DNA from: DATLFQ01 sp035540915
GTDB lineage: Bacteria; Actinomycetota; Acidimicrobiia; Acidimicrobiales; GCA-2861595
DNA length: 20,572 nt
Assembly (NCBI GenBank): GCA_035540915.1
Contig: DATLFQ010000101.1
Span: 1-20,572 of the forward strand
Reading direction: 5' to 3'
A program made the position numbers and the translations under genes. Positions 8,974-16,310 of this stretch are shown here, in pieces (position 1 is the first letter of the stretch; every line of letters begins with the position of its first letter). The notes below the pieces were generated by a model. It had not been told where the DNA came from. It made no database searches and saw only the letters and a list, made by a program, of their open reading frames with translations.

Positions 8974-9303
8974 TCAGCCGGCCGCGCCCGAGTACTGGGG
9001 GTCACCGACGCCGTTCGGCAGGATCTGCTCGACCTCGGGGTGCGGCCGGGCGATGATGTGCGCGGCAGCCAGGCCGTCGCCCACGCGCTCGCACGCGTCA
9101 GCACCGGCACGGACTGCGGCGTTGACGGCGCCCGTCTCTCCGCGGACCAGGACGGTGACGTAGCCGCCTCCGACGAACTGGCGGCCGATCAGCCGCACCT
9201 CCGACGCCTTGGTCATGGCGTCGGCCGCCTCGATCGCCGGGACGAGGCCCCGGGTCTCGATCATGCCCAGGGCAATGCCCATGATCTCGTTGTTGCTGGC
9301 CAT
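8974..9303 (-). CDS. csoS1: CsoS1, alpha-carboxysome major shell hexamer (BMC domain)
   Basis: CsoS1 hexamers tile the carboxysome facets. The 109-residue protein is one BMC domain, nearly the textbook sequence: MGIALGMIETRGLVPAIEAA, VRLIGRQFVGGGYVTVLVRG with the pore loop FVGGGYV, then GADACERVGDGLAAAHIIAR. The tail after EQILPNG (VGDPQYSGAAG) is about ten residues longer than usual. The ATG at 9303 has a GGAGG site seven bases upstream. Unlike the overlapping genes before it, csoS1 has its own 55-base spacer and strong ribosome binding site, consistent with the high copy number the shell needs. Only one hexamer gene is present; many proteobacterial operons have two or three. No csoS1D-type pseudohexamer gene is seen. 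Confidence 0.97.
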   Translation of the reverse strand: MASNNEIMGIALGMIETRGLVPAIEAADAMTKASEVRLIGRQFVGGGYVTVLVRGETGAVNAAVRAGADACERVGDGLAAAHIIARPHPEVEQILPNGVGDPQYSGAAG

Positions 9304-9358
9304 CTGATTCCTCCGTGGTGAGTTGAGTTCGGGTGCTACAGGGTGGAGTCGGACCGAG

Positions 9359-9619
9359 TCAGGCGCGCCAGCGCTCCTCGCTCCAGTGGTCGATGATCCC
9401 GCCGATGGTCAGGTCGGTGGTGATCCTCGGATCGCCGGCGGCGATGCGAGCCGCCGAGATGCCGATAGTGATGACGAAGTCGCCCGGTTTTGCGCCGACC
9501 GGGTCGAGCGCCACCTCCAGGTTGCCGCTGTGATCCTCGACCACCCGCAGCGACTTGTCCGCAAGGGATGGGGTTCGATGGGTGGCGACGAGGTCGCTGG
9601 CGACGCGGTGGATGTTCAT
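9359..9619 (-). CDS. csoS4B: CsoS4B, carboxysome vertex pentamer
   Basis: This is a BMC-vertex (CcmL/EutN fold) protein of 86 residues that caps the icosahedral vertices. Family hallmarks are the N-terminal strand MNIHRVASDLVATHRT, then SLRVVEDHSGNLEVALDPVG, KPGDFVITIGISAAR and the C-terminal DLTIGGIIDHWSEE. Its ATG overlaps the csoS4A stop in an ATGA junction, so the two pentamer genes are translationally coupled. Vertex proteins are minor components, about 12 pentamers per shell, and CsoS4B is usually the lower-abundance paralogue. The A/B assignment follows operon order. Confidence 0.93.
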   Translation of the reverse strand: MNIHRVASDLVATHRTPSLADKSLRVVEDHSGNLEVALDPVGAKPGDFVITIGISAARIAAGDPRITTDLTIGGIIDHWSEERWRA

Positions 9620-9939
9620 CGTCGCTTCGCACCGTCGGCAGACTTGGGGGCACCGCCTGCGGAACCAGCGGCCTGATCCTCCCCCGAGCTCTCGTCGTCC
9701 CAGTAGTCGATGATGCCGACGATGGTCAGGTCGCTCGGGTAGTCCTTGTTCCCGGCGGCCTCGCGCGCGGCCGAACTGCCGACCGCGATCACCCAGTCGC
9801 CGGGCTTGCAGCCGACCGGGTCGACCGCAACCTGCTTGCCTCCCGACTTGCGCTCCTGGACGACCAGCAGCCGGTGGTGGTCGAGGCCGCCGATACGGGC
9901 GGTGGCCACCAGCGTGCCTTCGACGCGGAAGATCCTCAT
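9616..9939 (-). CDS. csoS4A: CsoS4A, carboxysome vertex pentamer with a C-terminal extension
   Basis: This is the first of two CcmL/EutN-fold vertex genes, 107 residues. The core (about 1-83) reads MRIFRVEGTLVATARIGGL, LLVVQERKSGGKQVAVDPVG, KPGDWVIAVGSSAAREAAG and DLTIVGIIDYWDDE. A tail of about 24 residues (ESSGEDQAAGSAGGAPKSAD, then GAKRR) follows. Typical CsoS4A proteins end near residue 80-85, so the tail is an addition and looks disordered. Start and stop both overlap neighbours by four bases (ATGA with csoSCA upstream and csoS4B downstream). Confidence 0.94.
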   Translation of the reverse strand: MRIFRVEGTLVATARIGGLDHHRLLVVQERKSGGKQVAVDPVGCKPGDWVIAVGSSAAREAAGNKDYPSDLTIVGIIDYWDDESSGEDQAAGSAGGAPKSADGAKRR

Positions 9940-11519
9940 CGTTGCGCCTCCTTCGGTCGCGCGCCGGCGAGGGCCGAGCCCGGCGGGCCGTCGCCCTCCG
10001 CCTCGACCACCTCCAGGCGCGACTGGCCCCGCGCTCGCACGAACCCCTGCGCGAGGAGGCCCGCAGGGCCGGCCGCTTCCGCGTACCGGGCCTCGATGAG
10101 CGCGGCCAGGCGCCGTGCACGCGCGCGCGCCCCGGCGCAGGCGCCCGGGATGCGCGGGTCGTAGGTGACGTGAACGAGCACCGGGACCGCAAGCCCCTGA
10201 GGCGCGTTCGTCCTCCGGAGGATCTCGATGCCGATGTCGAGGTCGACGGCACCCTCTTCGAGCGTGCGCATCTGCGCCTGGAAGGCCAGGTTGCGGAGCT
10301 GGACGTCGTCCATGGCGTCGCCGGCCACGACCAGCTTCTCGGTGTGGCCCGGATCGGCGTAACTCCCGCCGTTCCAGCCGCGCACGGCGTCGACCTGGCC
10401 GATGTTGTTCTTCAGCAGGTAGCCGCAGAGCCAGCGCACGCCCTCGGTGGCCGCGTCGGCCGCGTCCACGCCGGCGCAGTCGGCGACGGCCTGGCGGATG
10501 AACTCCTTGGCGGCCTCACGCTCGAGGGTGGCGGTCTTCTCGTAGAGCGTGGCGCTGGAGACGAAGCGGTCCACGTCCATCGCGCCGGCGACGTCGGGAA
10601 CGTGCACGCGGATGGCGTCGGTGTCGGTGTCCACCCCGACGAGCAGCGTGTCCACCCCCGCCCCGCAGCAGTGGGTGCACTCGACGGCACCCTCGAACTC
10701 CCGGAGCCGGGCCAGCAGTTCGGTCGCGGCGCGCCGCTCGTCACTGCCGTGCGCGGCACAGCCGTGGTGGCGTGGGTCGACGCTGCTGAAGTGGTAGAGC
10801 CCGATCTTCAGGTAGCGGGTGGGCTCGCTGGCGTCGTTCGGCCGGCCCTCGCGCCAGCGTCGCAGCTCCACCGCTTCCCACCGGTGCAGCGCGTCCTCGA
10901 CGTCGAACATCGAGCCGGCATAGGAGTCGTGCCACACCACGACTGCGGGGGGCACCCGCAGGATGAAGTCCACTGCGCCGCCGAGGCGCCCGTCGGCGCA
11001 GGCGGTGATGTCGACCGCGTGGAAGCCGAAGCGCCGGATCAGTGCCTCGGTGCTCTCGCCCTCGTCGACCAGCGCGAGGAGGTTCCGGTCGAACTCCCGC
11101 TCCACGAGATTGCGGAAGGTCCCGAGCACACAGCGGGCGTGGAGGCGACCGAGGTCCAGCGGCGTGCTCCAGGACGACTCGAACTCGGCCGCCGGGATGT
11201 CGACTCCCAGGGAGTTGGCCACCTCGCCATGCGCCTGCTCGGGGAAGCCGTCGTCGAACTGGCGGGGTGCCAGCCGGCGCAGGACGGGCTCGATCACCGC
11301 GAAGGCGGCCGCGATCTCGTCGGCTCGCTGTCGCAGGGCGGCGCTGAGTGCCGGCTCCGCCAGCGGATGCCCCGCCGCCGGCAGGCTGAAGTCGAGGACG
11401 TGTCGGGTCGGCCGGCCCGCCGGGGACGTCACCGTCGCCACGGCGCCCGGGCGCGGCCAGGCCGCAGCCTGCTCCCAGGGAGCACGCCAGCGCCCGTCGG
11501 GCTGGAGCAGTGACTTCAT
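9936..11519 (-). CDS. csoSCA: CsoSCA (CsoS3), carboxysomal beta-type carbonic anhydrase
   Basis: CsoSCA converts bicarbonate to CO2 inside the carboxysome next to Rubisco. It is 527 residues long, in the family range. Active-site residues known from Halothiobacillus CsoSCA (C173, D175, R177, H242, C253) align here with C174, D176 and R178 in ITACADGRLGG, H243 in LYHFSSVDP, and C254 in RHHGCAAHGSD, with identical spacing. The C-terminal half is the degenerate second catalytic-like domain typical of the family. The N-terminal segment before about residue 55 is short and unlike the Rubisco-binding peptide of Halothiobacillus. The ATG at 11519 overlaps the csoS2 stop (ATGA); in-frame codons further upstream are only the shadow of csoS2. 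Confidence 0.95.
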   Translation of the reverse strand: MKSLLQPDGRWRAPWEQAAAWPRPGAVATVTSPAGRPTRHVLDFSLPAAGHPLAEPALSAALRQRADEIAAAFAVIEPVLRRLAPRQFDDGFPEQAHGEVANSLGVDIPAAEFESSWSTPLDLGRLHARCVLGTFRNLVEREFDRNLLALVDEGESTEALIRRFGFHAVDITACADGRLGGAVDFILRVPPAVVVWHDSYAGSMFDVEDALHRWEAVELRRWREGRPNDASEPTRYLKIGLYHFSSVDPRHHGCAAHGSDERRAATELLARLREFEGAVECTHCCGAGVDTLLVGVDTDTDAIRVHVPDVAGAMDVDRFVSSATLYEKTATLEREAAKEFIRQAVADCAGVDAADAATEGVRWLCGYLLKNNIGQVDAVRGWNGGSYADPGHTEKLVVAGDAMDDVQLRNLAFQAQMRTLEEGAVDLDIGIEILRRTNAPQGLAVPVLVHVTYDPRIPGACAGARARARRLAALIEARYAEAAGPAGLLAQGFVRARGQSRLEVVEAEGDGPPGSALAGARPKEAQR

Positions 11520-13885
11520 CCCCGTGCTCCGCCCGAGAGTGTGACCCTGGCCGCCGCCTTCGAGCTCCAGCCGGAGAGGCCGGTGACGTTCTGGGTCTGG
11601 CGGGGCCCTTCGGGCGTGGCCAGGGCCCCGAACTTGCCGGCGCCGGCCCAGCCGTGCGGCGCGCCGCCGCCCTCGCTGGGATTGCGCCCGGCGGCGATGT
11701 AGCCCCCGGTGCCGGTGACCCGGTCGTGGGACGTCCACGCGGCGAGGGAACCGGTGATGGTACGACCGTCGGTGCGCCCCTCGCCCGTGACCGCCGGCTG
11801 CGTGCCCTCACGGCTCGCTCGGGCCCGGAAGAGGAACTCGTTGTTGCCCGTGACCATGCCTTCGCCGACGGCGAAGGATCCCGTGATGCGGCCAGGCACG
11901 CTCGAGGCGTGCGGCGGCGCGTCGTCGGTGCCCGGCGTGGCGGCGTCGTCGCTCTGCCCGTCGGCGAGGCGCCGGGCCAGGGCGACGGGGAAGGCCTTGC
12001 TGCCGGTCCAGTCGTCGGCCGCCGGCTCCGCGGGCCGAAGATCGCGGTAGTAGGACGTCCCGGTGACGTTGTGCCCGTGGCCCCGGCCGGTGCCGGTGAC
12101 AGCGTCGACGTGCATGGGGATGTCGCCGGTCACGGCCACGCCTTCCGGCCTGGACGCGAGGCGCTTGGCCGCAGACTCCACCTGATCGGGCTCGCACCAG
12201 CCGACGGTGCTGGACGGGCCGTGGTACGGCGTGCCGGTGACTGCGTCGCAGACACCCGGCTCGTCGCCGGTGACGTTGAGGCGGTAATCCACGCCGGGAC
12301 CGGTGACCCGCTGGCCCCCCCAGGTCTGCGCCACTGTCACCTTGCCGCCGGTCGCCGGGTCCAGGCGCGCACGGTTGAGGTGCGCTGCGGGCGCAGTGCC
12401 GCCGCCGGTGCCGCCGCACTCGCTGGAGTAGGCCGACAGGCCCTGGTACTGGTCGCCGGTGATCGGGCGGCAGGCGCCGGCCTCGTTCCCCGTGACCCGC
12501 CCGCTGCGGCCGACGGCCGTGCCGGTGACGGCCAGCTGGCCGGCGGTCGTCTCCAGCGGGTGCCAGGGCCCGTCACCGGTGGAGGCCGCCACCCCGGGCT
12601 GGGGCACGAGCCTGGTGCCCACCGCCGACGCGCCGTGCGGGTCCGCCCGGCGCGGGAACTGCGCCGCTCGGTAGGTGCCGTCGCGTCGCGGGGTCAGGTC
12701 GTCGTCGAACTTCTGGTCGGCCTCGCCGGTGATGGTCAGGTGCTCGCCGAACTCGTCGCCGGTGATCGCCACCTTGTTGCGGACCGTCGTGCCCGACACG
12801 ACGAGGCCCTGCGGCGTGCGCACCAGCCCGACTTTCGGCCCGGCGCCCGGCGCAGCGGAGGCGGCATCGGCGCCGACGTACTGCGTGCCCGACACCGGGA
12901 GCCCGGCCCCGGGCTCGTCGCCCGTGACCCGCACGCCCGGACCGATGCGCAGCCCGGTCACCTGCTGGCCGCCGTGGGTGGGCGACGCGACGACCTTGGG
13001 CACCTGCCGAACCCGGCCCTCTCGCTGGGGCGCGCCGATCCCTGCGCTGCCGAAGCGGCTGGCCTCGGGGCGCGGCGCCCGGGCCTGCTCACCAGACGAG
13101 CCGGCCCCGTCGACGTGCATGTCCTTCGCGCGAGGCGGGGCGCCAGCGCCGTTCAGCGCCTGCTTGCCCTGCGACAGCTGGCGGCGGCGCTCCTTGGAAA
13201 GGGCGCGGCCGAGGTGGGCGGCGGCCACGCCGTCGGATGCCGCCTGAGTGCCGTTGACCTGCACGTTGGTCGCCGCGGGCGGCGAGCCCACCCCGGCTGC
13301 AGCCGCCGTCTGGCCGGCGCCGGCGGTGAGGGCCTGCCTGCCCTGGGACAGCTGGCGGCGCCGCTCCTTGGAGAGGGCGCGTCCGAGGTGTGCGGCGGCC
13401 ACGCCGCCGGTTGCCACCCCTGCGCCGCTCGGAGCCTGCCGGGCGCCGCTCGGCGCGCCTTGACCGTTGGAGGCGGCGGGCGGAGACCCGGCACCGTTGA
13501 CGTGCGCGTTGTTCGCGGTGGGCGGGGCGCCATTGCCGTTCAGCGCCTGCCTGCCCTGGGACAGCTGGCGGCGTCGCTCCTTGGAAAGGGTGCGTCCGAG
13601 GTGCGCGGCGGCCACGCCGCCGGTTGCCGGCTGCATGCCGTTCGGCGCCGCTGGACCGTCGGAAGCGGCGGGCGGCGGCCCGGCGCCGTTGGGGTCCGGG
13701 TTCTCCGCGAGCGGTGCGCCAGCACCGGCCGCAGCCGCAGCAGGCTCGACGCCGCCGGTCAGCGCCTGCTTGCCCTGGGCCAACTGGCGGCGCCGTGACC
13801 TCGCTGCGGCGGCGCCGTCACGGGCACCACCTCGAAGCTCGGCCAGCTCCGCGCTGTCGGCGGTCTGGACCGCGTACATGCCCAT
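11516..13885 (-). CDS. csoS2: CsoS2, carboxysome scaffold linking Rubisco to shell
   Basis: This is an intrinsically disordered scaffold of 789 residues. The N-terminal region holds four Rubisco-binding-type repeats near residues 29-42, 97-115, 168-186 and 226-244 (for example LSKERRRQLSQGRQAL). The middle region, about 296-620, carries VTG/ITG-rich repeats such as VRVTGDEPG, AITGDEFGEHLTITG, RVTGNEAGACRPITGDQY and NVTGDEPGVCDAVTG, with paired cysteines at about 472/490 and 546/564. The C-terminal shell-anchoring region, about 630-789, includes GRITGSFAVGEGMVTGNNEF and ends RVTLSGGARG. By my count it has fewer middle repeats than Halothiobacillus CsoS2 (869 residues). I chose the ATG at 13885 because it aligns residue by residue with the start of the upstream short paralogue; 13879 is an alternative. 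No obvious frameshift heptamer was seen. Confidence 0.95.
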   Translation of the reverse strand: MGMYAVQTADSAELAELRGGARDGAAAARSRRRQLAQGKQALTGGVEPAAAAAGAGAPLAENPDPNGAGPPPAASDGPAAPNGMQPATGGVAAAHLGRTLSKERRRQLSQGRQALNGNGAPPTANNAHVNGAGSPPAASNGQGAPSGARQAPSGAGVATGGVAAAHLGRALSKERRRQLSQGRQALTAGAGQTAAAAGVGSPPAATNVQVNGTQAASDGVAAAHLGRALSKERRRQLSQGKQALNGAGAPPRAKDMHVDGAGSSGEQARAPRPEASRFGSAGIGAPQREGRVRQVPKVVASPTHGGQQVTGLRIGPGVRVTGDEPGAGLPVSGTQYVGADAASAAPGAGPKVGLVRTPQGLVVSGTTVRNKVAITGDEFGEHLTITGEADQKFDDDLTPRRDGTYRAAQFPRRADPHGASAVGTRLVPQPGVAASTGDGPWHPLETTAGQLAVTGTAVGRSGRVTGNEAGACRPITGDQYQGLSAYSSECGGTGGGTAPAAHLNRARLDPATGGKVTVAQTWGGQRVTGPGVDYRLNVTGDEPGVCDAVTGTPYHGPSSTVGWCEPDQVESAAKRLASRPEGVAVTGDIPMHVDAVTGTGRGHGHNVTGTSYYRDLRPAEPAADDWTGSKAFPVALARRLADGQSDDAATPGTDDAPPHASSVPGRITGSFAVGEGMVTGNNEFLFRARASREGTQPAVTGEGRTDGRTITGSLAAWTSHDRVTGTGGYIAAGRNPSEGGGAPHGWAGAGKFGALATPEGPRQTQNVTGLSGWSSKAAARVTLSGGARG
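13158..13640 (-). repeat. Three near-identical DNA units encoding CsoS2 N-repeats
   Basis: About 75-base units begin at 13158, 13332 and 13545, spaced 174 and 213 bases apart, each coding GVAAAHLGR-LSKERRRQLSQG-QAL. They differ by only a few bases, while the alanine/proline-rich linkers between them differ much more. A fourth, more diverged copy lies near 13763, and a fifth occurs in the short paralogue near 13978. This pattern suggests recent duplication or gene conversion between the units. Confidence 0.75.
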
Positions 13886-13888
13886 TTG

Positions 13889-14329
13889 TCAGCGGGCTCC
13901 GCCGCGACGCACGACGAGGGCCGGCGCGACGGCGCCGGCTGCAGCCGAGGTCCGGTCACCAGCGCTGATCAGCGCCTGCTTGCCCTGGGACATCTGCCGG
14001 CGCCGCTGCATGGAAAAGGCGCGGCCCAGCCGGGCGCCGGCCACGCCCTCGGGCGCGATCGCCGTCACCGCCGGAGCCTCGTGCACGGGGCTGGGAATGC
14101 CTCGAGCGGGCGGTGCGGCGGGGCGCGTCGCGTCCACCGCGGCGGCGGGAGCACGAAGCTCGGGCTTCCCGAACCCGGTGCGCAACCGCCCCTGCGTCGT
14201 CGCCAGAGCCGACTTGCCGGCCGCGAGCGCCCGGCGCCGCGACATCGCTGCGGCGCGGCCGTCACGGGCAGCATTGCGGAGCAGGTCCAGCTCACCGCTG
14301 TCGGCGGTCTGGACCACGTGCAGCCTCAT
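13889..14329 (-). CDS. Short stand-alone CsoS2 N-domain paralogue
   Basis: This 146-residue protein has a start (MRLHVVQTADSGELDLLRNA) matching the csoS2 start (MGMYAVQTADSAELAELRGG) position for position. It holds two Rubisco-binding-type repeats: MSRRRALAAGKSAL near residues 29-42 and FSMQRRRQMSQGKQALISAG near residues 105-124, separated by a proline/alanine linker. No VTG middle repeats and no CsoS2 C-terminus are present. It lies two bases after the cbbS stop and three bases before the csoS2 start, so all three are probably translated from one message. It is not a 5' piece broken off csoS2 by a stop, because csoS2 has its own complete N-terminus. From the known role of these repeats, I infer that it can bridge Rubisco holoenzymes without contacting shell. 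It could also be a dispensable duplicate. Confidence 0.88.
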   Translation of the reverse strand: MRLHVVQTADSGELDLLRNAARDGRAAAMSRRRALAAGKSALATTQGRLRTGFGKPELRAPAAAVDATRPAAPPARGIPSPVHEAPAVTAIAPEGVAGARLGRAFSMQRRRQMSQGKQALISAGDRTSAAAGAVAPALVVRRGGAR

Positions 14330-14331
14330 GT

Positions 14332-14670
14332 TCAGCGGGCTCCAGCGCGGTGGACGATGAAGGCGGTGCCCTGAGACTGCTGGTAGTTGTCGTAGCCGAG
14401 GAGACGCACGTGGTGACCGGGATTGGCGCGGTGGCAGGCCTCGATCTCGGCGAGGACCTTGTCGACCGACTTCTCGCCGAAGAGCGGGAGTTCCCACAGG
14501 TACCAGAAGTTCGAGAGGGCCTTCTCGGGCTCGGTGTGCTCGACGGCCGCGTTCCAGCCGGACTCGATGAGGTACGAGATCTGCTGGCGGATCCGCTCTG
14601 GCGTCATCGCCGGCAGGTAGGAGAAGGTCTCCCCACGGCGCTGGGTGGGCCCATAGGGCTCAACGTGCAT
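14332..14670 (-). CDS. cbbS: Ribulose-bisphosphate carboxylase small subunit, form IA
   Basis: This is the small subunit of the carboxysomal L8S8 Rubisco, 112 residues. Family motifs include ETFSYLPAMTPERIRQQISY, the ESGWNAAVEH segment, WYLWELPLFGEK and CHRANPGHHVRLLGYDN. The ATG at 14670 has AGGAG eight bases upstream. A GTG three codons earlier (14679) sits almost on top of that site, so I rejected it. The gene lies 68 bases after cbbL. Its last residues, FIVHRAGAR, resemble the end of the next protein, VVRRGGAR, and the DNA GGAGCCCGCTGA is identical at both ends. Confidence 0.97.
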   Translation of the reverse strand: MHVEPYGPTQRRGETFSYLPAMTPERIRQQISYLIESGWNAAVEHTEPEKALSNFWYLWELPLFGEKSVDKVLAEIEACHRANPGHHVRLLGYDNYQQSQGTAFIVHRAGAR

Positions 14671-14738
14671 GTAGTTCACTCCTTGCGGGGCCGGGAGGGT
14701 GAGACGAGGGGAGGGTGGGACCGGCGATCAGCCCGAGA

Positions 14739-16154
14739 TCAGGCGACGTCGAGCTTGTCCACGGTGTCGAACTCAAACTTGATCTCCTTCCAGGTCTCCA
14801 TGGCGATGGCCAGTTCGGGGCTGTGGCGGGCCGCCTCGGTCAGGATCTCGCGACCCTCGCGTTCGACCTCACGACCCTGGTTCCGTGCCTCCACGCAGGC
14901 TTCGAGCGCCACCCGGTTGGCGTGGGCGCCGGGTGCGTTGCCCCACGGGTGGCCGAGCGTGCCGCCGCCGAACTGGAGGCAGGAGTCGTCGCCGAAGATC
15001 GCCACCAGTGCGGGCATGTGCCAGACGTGGATACCCCCCGAGGCCACCGGCATCAGACCCGGCATCGATGCCCAGTCCTGGTCGAAGAAGATGCCACGCT
15101 TGCGGTTCTCGGGCACGAAGGCCTCCCGCATCAGATCGATCCAGCCGAGCGTGGCCTGGCGATCGCCTTCGAGCTTGCCGACCACCGTGCCGGAGTGGAG
15201 GTGGTCGCCCCCGGACAGGCGCAGGCACTTGGTGAGCACCCGGAAGTGGATCCCGTGCATGGGGTTGCGGTCGACCACGGCGTGCATGGCGCGGTGGATG
15301 TGGAGCAGCATGCCGTTCTGGCGGCACCAGTTGGCCAGGCCCGTGTTGGCGGTGAAGCCGGCGGTGAAGAAGTCGTGCATGATGATCGGCGCGCCGAGCG
15401 ATTTGGCGAACTCGGCCCGCTTGTACATCTCCTCTGGCGTCGCCGCGGTGACGTTGAGGTAATGGCCCTTGCGCTCGCCGGTCTCGGCCGTCGCCTTGTG
15501 GACCGCTTCCATCACGAACTCGAACCGGTGGTTCCACCGCATGAACGGCTGGCTGTTGATGTTCTCGTCGTCCTTGGTGAAGTCGAGTCCACCTCGGAGG
15601 CACTCGTAGACGGCGCGCCCGTAGTTCTTGGCCGACAGACCGAGCTTGGGCTTGATCGTGCAGCCCAGCAGCGGGCGCCCGTACTTTCCGAGGCGGTCGC
15701 GCTCCACCTGGATGCCGTTGGGGGGGCCGCCGCAGGTCTTGACGTACGCCACCGGGAAGCGGATGTCCTCGAGGCGCAGGCTGCGCAGGGCCTTGAAGCC
15801 GAAGACGTTGCCCACCAGCGAGGTGAGGACGTTGACGACCGAGCCTTCCTCGAACAGGTCCATCGGGTAGGCGACGAATGCGAAGAACGCGCTCGGGTCG
15901 CCGGGCACCGGCTCGATCCGGTACGCCCGCCCCTTGTAGTAGTCGAGATCGGTCAGCAGGTCGGTCCACACCGTCGTCCAGGTGCCGGTGGACGACTCGG
16001 CGGCCACCGCGGCAGCCGCCTCTTCGCGCGGCACACCCTCCTGGGCAACCACCTTGAAGCAGGCCAGGAGGTCGGTGTCGTTCGGCACGTAATCGGGGGT
16101 CCAGTAGTTCTCGGCGTAGTTCTTCACGCCGGCCTGGTAGCTCTTGTTTGCCAC
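14739..16154 (-). CDS. cbbL: Ribulose-bisphosphate carboxylase large subunit, form IA
   Basis: This is the catalytic subunit that fixes CO2 onto ribulose-1,5-bisphosphate, 471 residues. Key residues are present: K168 and K170 in TIKPKLGLS, the carbamylated lysine K194 with D196 and E197 in GGLDFTKDDENINSQPF (26 residues after K168, as in spinach K175 to K201), HIHRAMHAV, the loop-6 lysine in VVGKLEGD, and the SGGIHVWHMP phosphate site. The start is a GTG at 16154 with GAGGAG and a seven-base spacer; the in-frame ATG further upstream has no comparable site. It is the first gene of the carboxysome operon. The carboxysome setting indicates form IA. No cbbX, cbbQ or cbbO activase gene is in the window. 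Confidence 0.98.
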   Translation of the reverse strand: MANKSYQAGVKNYAENYWTPDYVPNDTDLLACFKVVAQEGVPREEAAAAVAAESSTGTWTTVWTDLLTDLDYYKGRAYRIEPVPGDPSAFFAFVAYPMDLFEEGSVVNVLTSLVGNVFGFKALRSLRLEDIRFPVAYVKTCGGPPNGIQVERDRLGKYGRPLLGCTIKPKLGLSAKNYGRAVYECLRGGLDFTKDDENINSQPFMRWNHRFEFVMEAVHKATAETGERKGHYLNVTAATPEEMYKRAEFAKSLGAPIIMHDFFTAGFTANTGLANWCRQNGMLLHIHRAMHAVVDRNPMHGIHFRVLTKCLRLSGGDHLHSGTVVGKLEGDRQATLGWIDLMREAFVPENRKRGIFFDQDWASMPGLMPVASGGIHVWHMPALVAIFGDDSCLQFGGGTLGHPWGNAPGAHANRVALEACVEARNQGREVEREGREILTEAARHSPELAIAMETWKEIKFEFDTVDKLDVA

Positions 16155-16260
16155 GCGATTTCTCCTCGGCTGAAGCGGACTGGGCCCGATCTCGGACTCC
16201 CCACGGCGGCGACTGACGCTCGTGCTGGATGCCTGCTCCTGCACCGTAAGCTGCCTTGGC

Positions 16261-16310
16261 CCAAGAGTAAAGTGAATACTTTGTTATATGTAATTAGCTT
16301 TTGCTTATGT
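16261..16310 (-). promoter_or_regulatory. AT-rich promoter/operator region of the carboxysome operon, possible CbbR site
   Basis: A roughly 50-base block is strongly AT-rich inside high-GC DNA, about 105 bases before the cbbL start. TTATATGTAATTA (16284-16296) fits the T-N11-A core bound by LysR-type regulators such as CbbR and is partly dyad-symmetric. An adjacent imperfect dyad TTAGC-TTTT-GCTTA spans 16294-16307. TACTCT at 16264-16269 on the minus strand could be a -10 element. No cbbR gene is in the window, so the regulator identity is inferred only from the pathway. Confidence 0.55.

Noticed and set aside
11516..13885. A programmed -1 frameshift site in csoS2 like that of Halothiobacillus
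   Set aside because: I found no convincing slippery heptamer followed by a strong stem while reading the middle region. A systematic search was not possible, so this is only unsupported.
11516..14329. The two CsoS2-like ORFs as one csoS2 gene broken by a stop or frameshift
   Set aside because: The downstream ORF restarts with its own full N-terminus (MGMYAVQTADS) and its own first repeat, so these are two paralogous genes rather than fragments of one.
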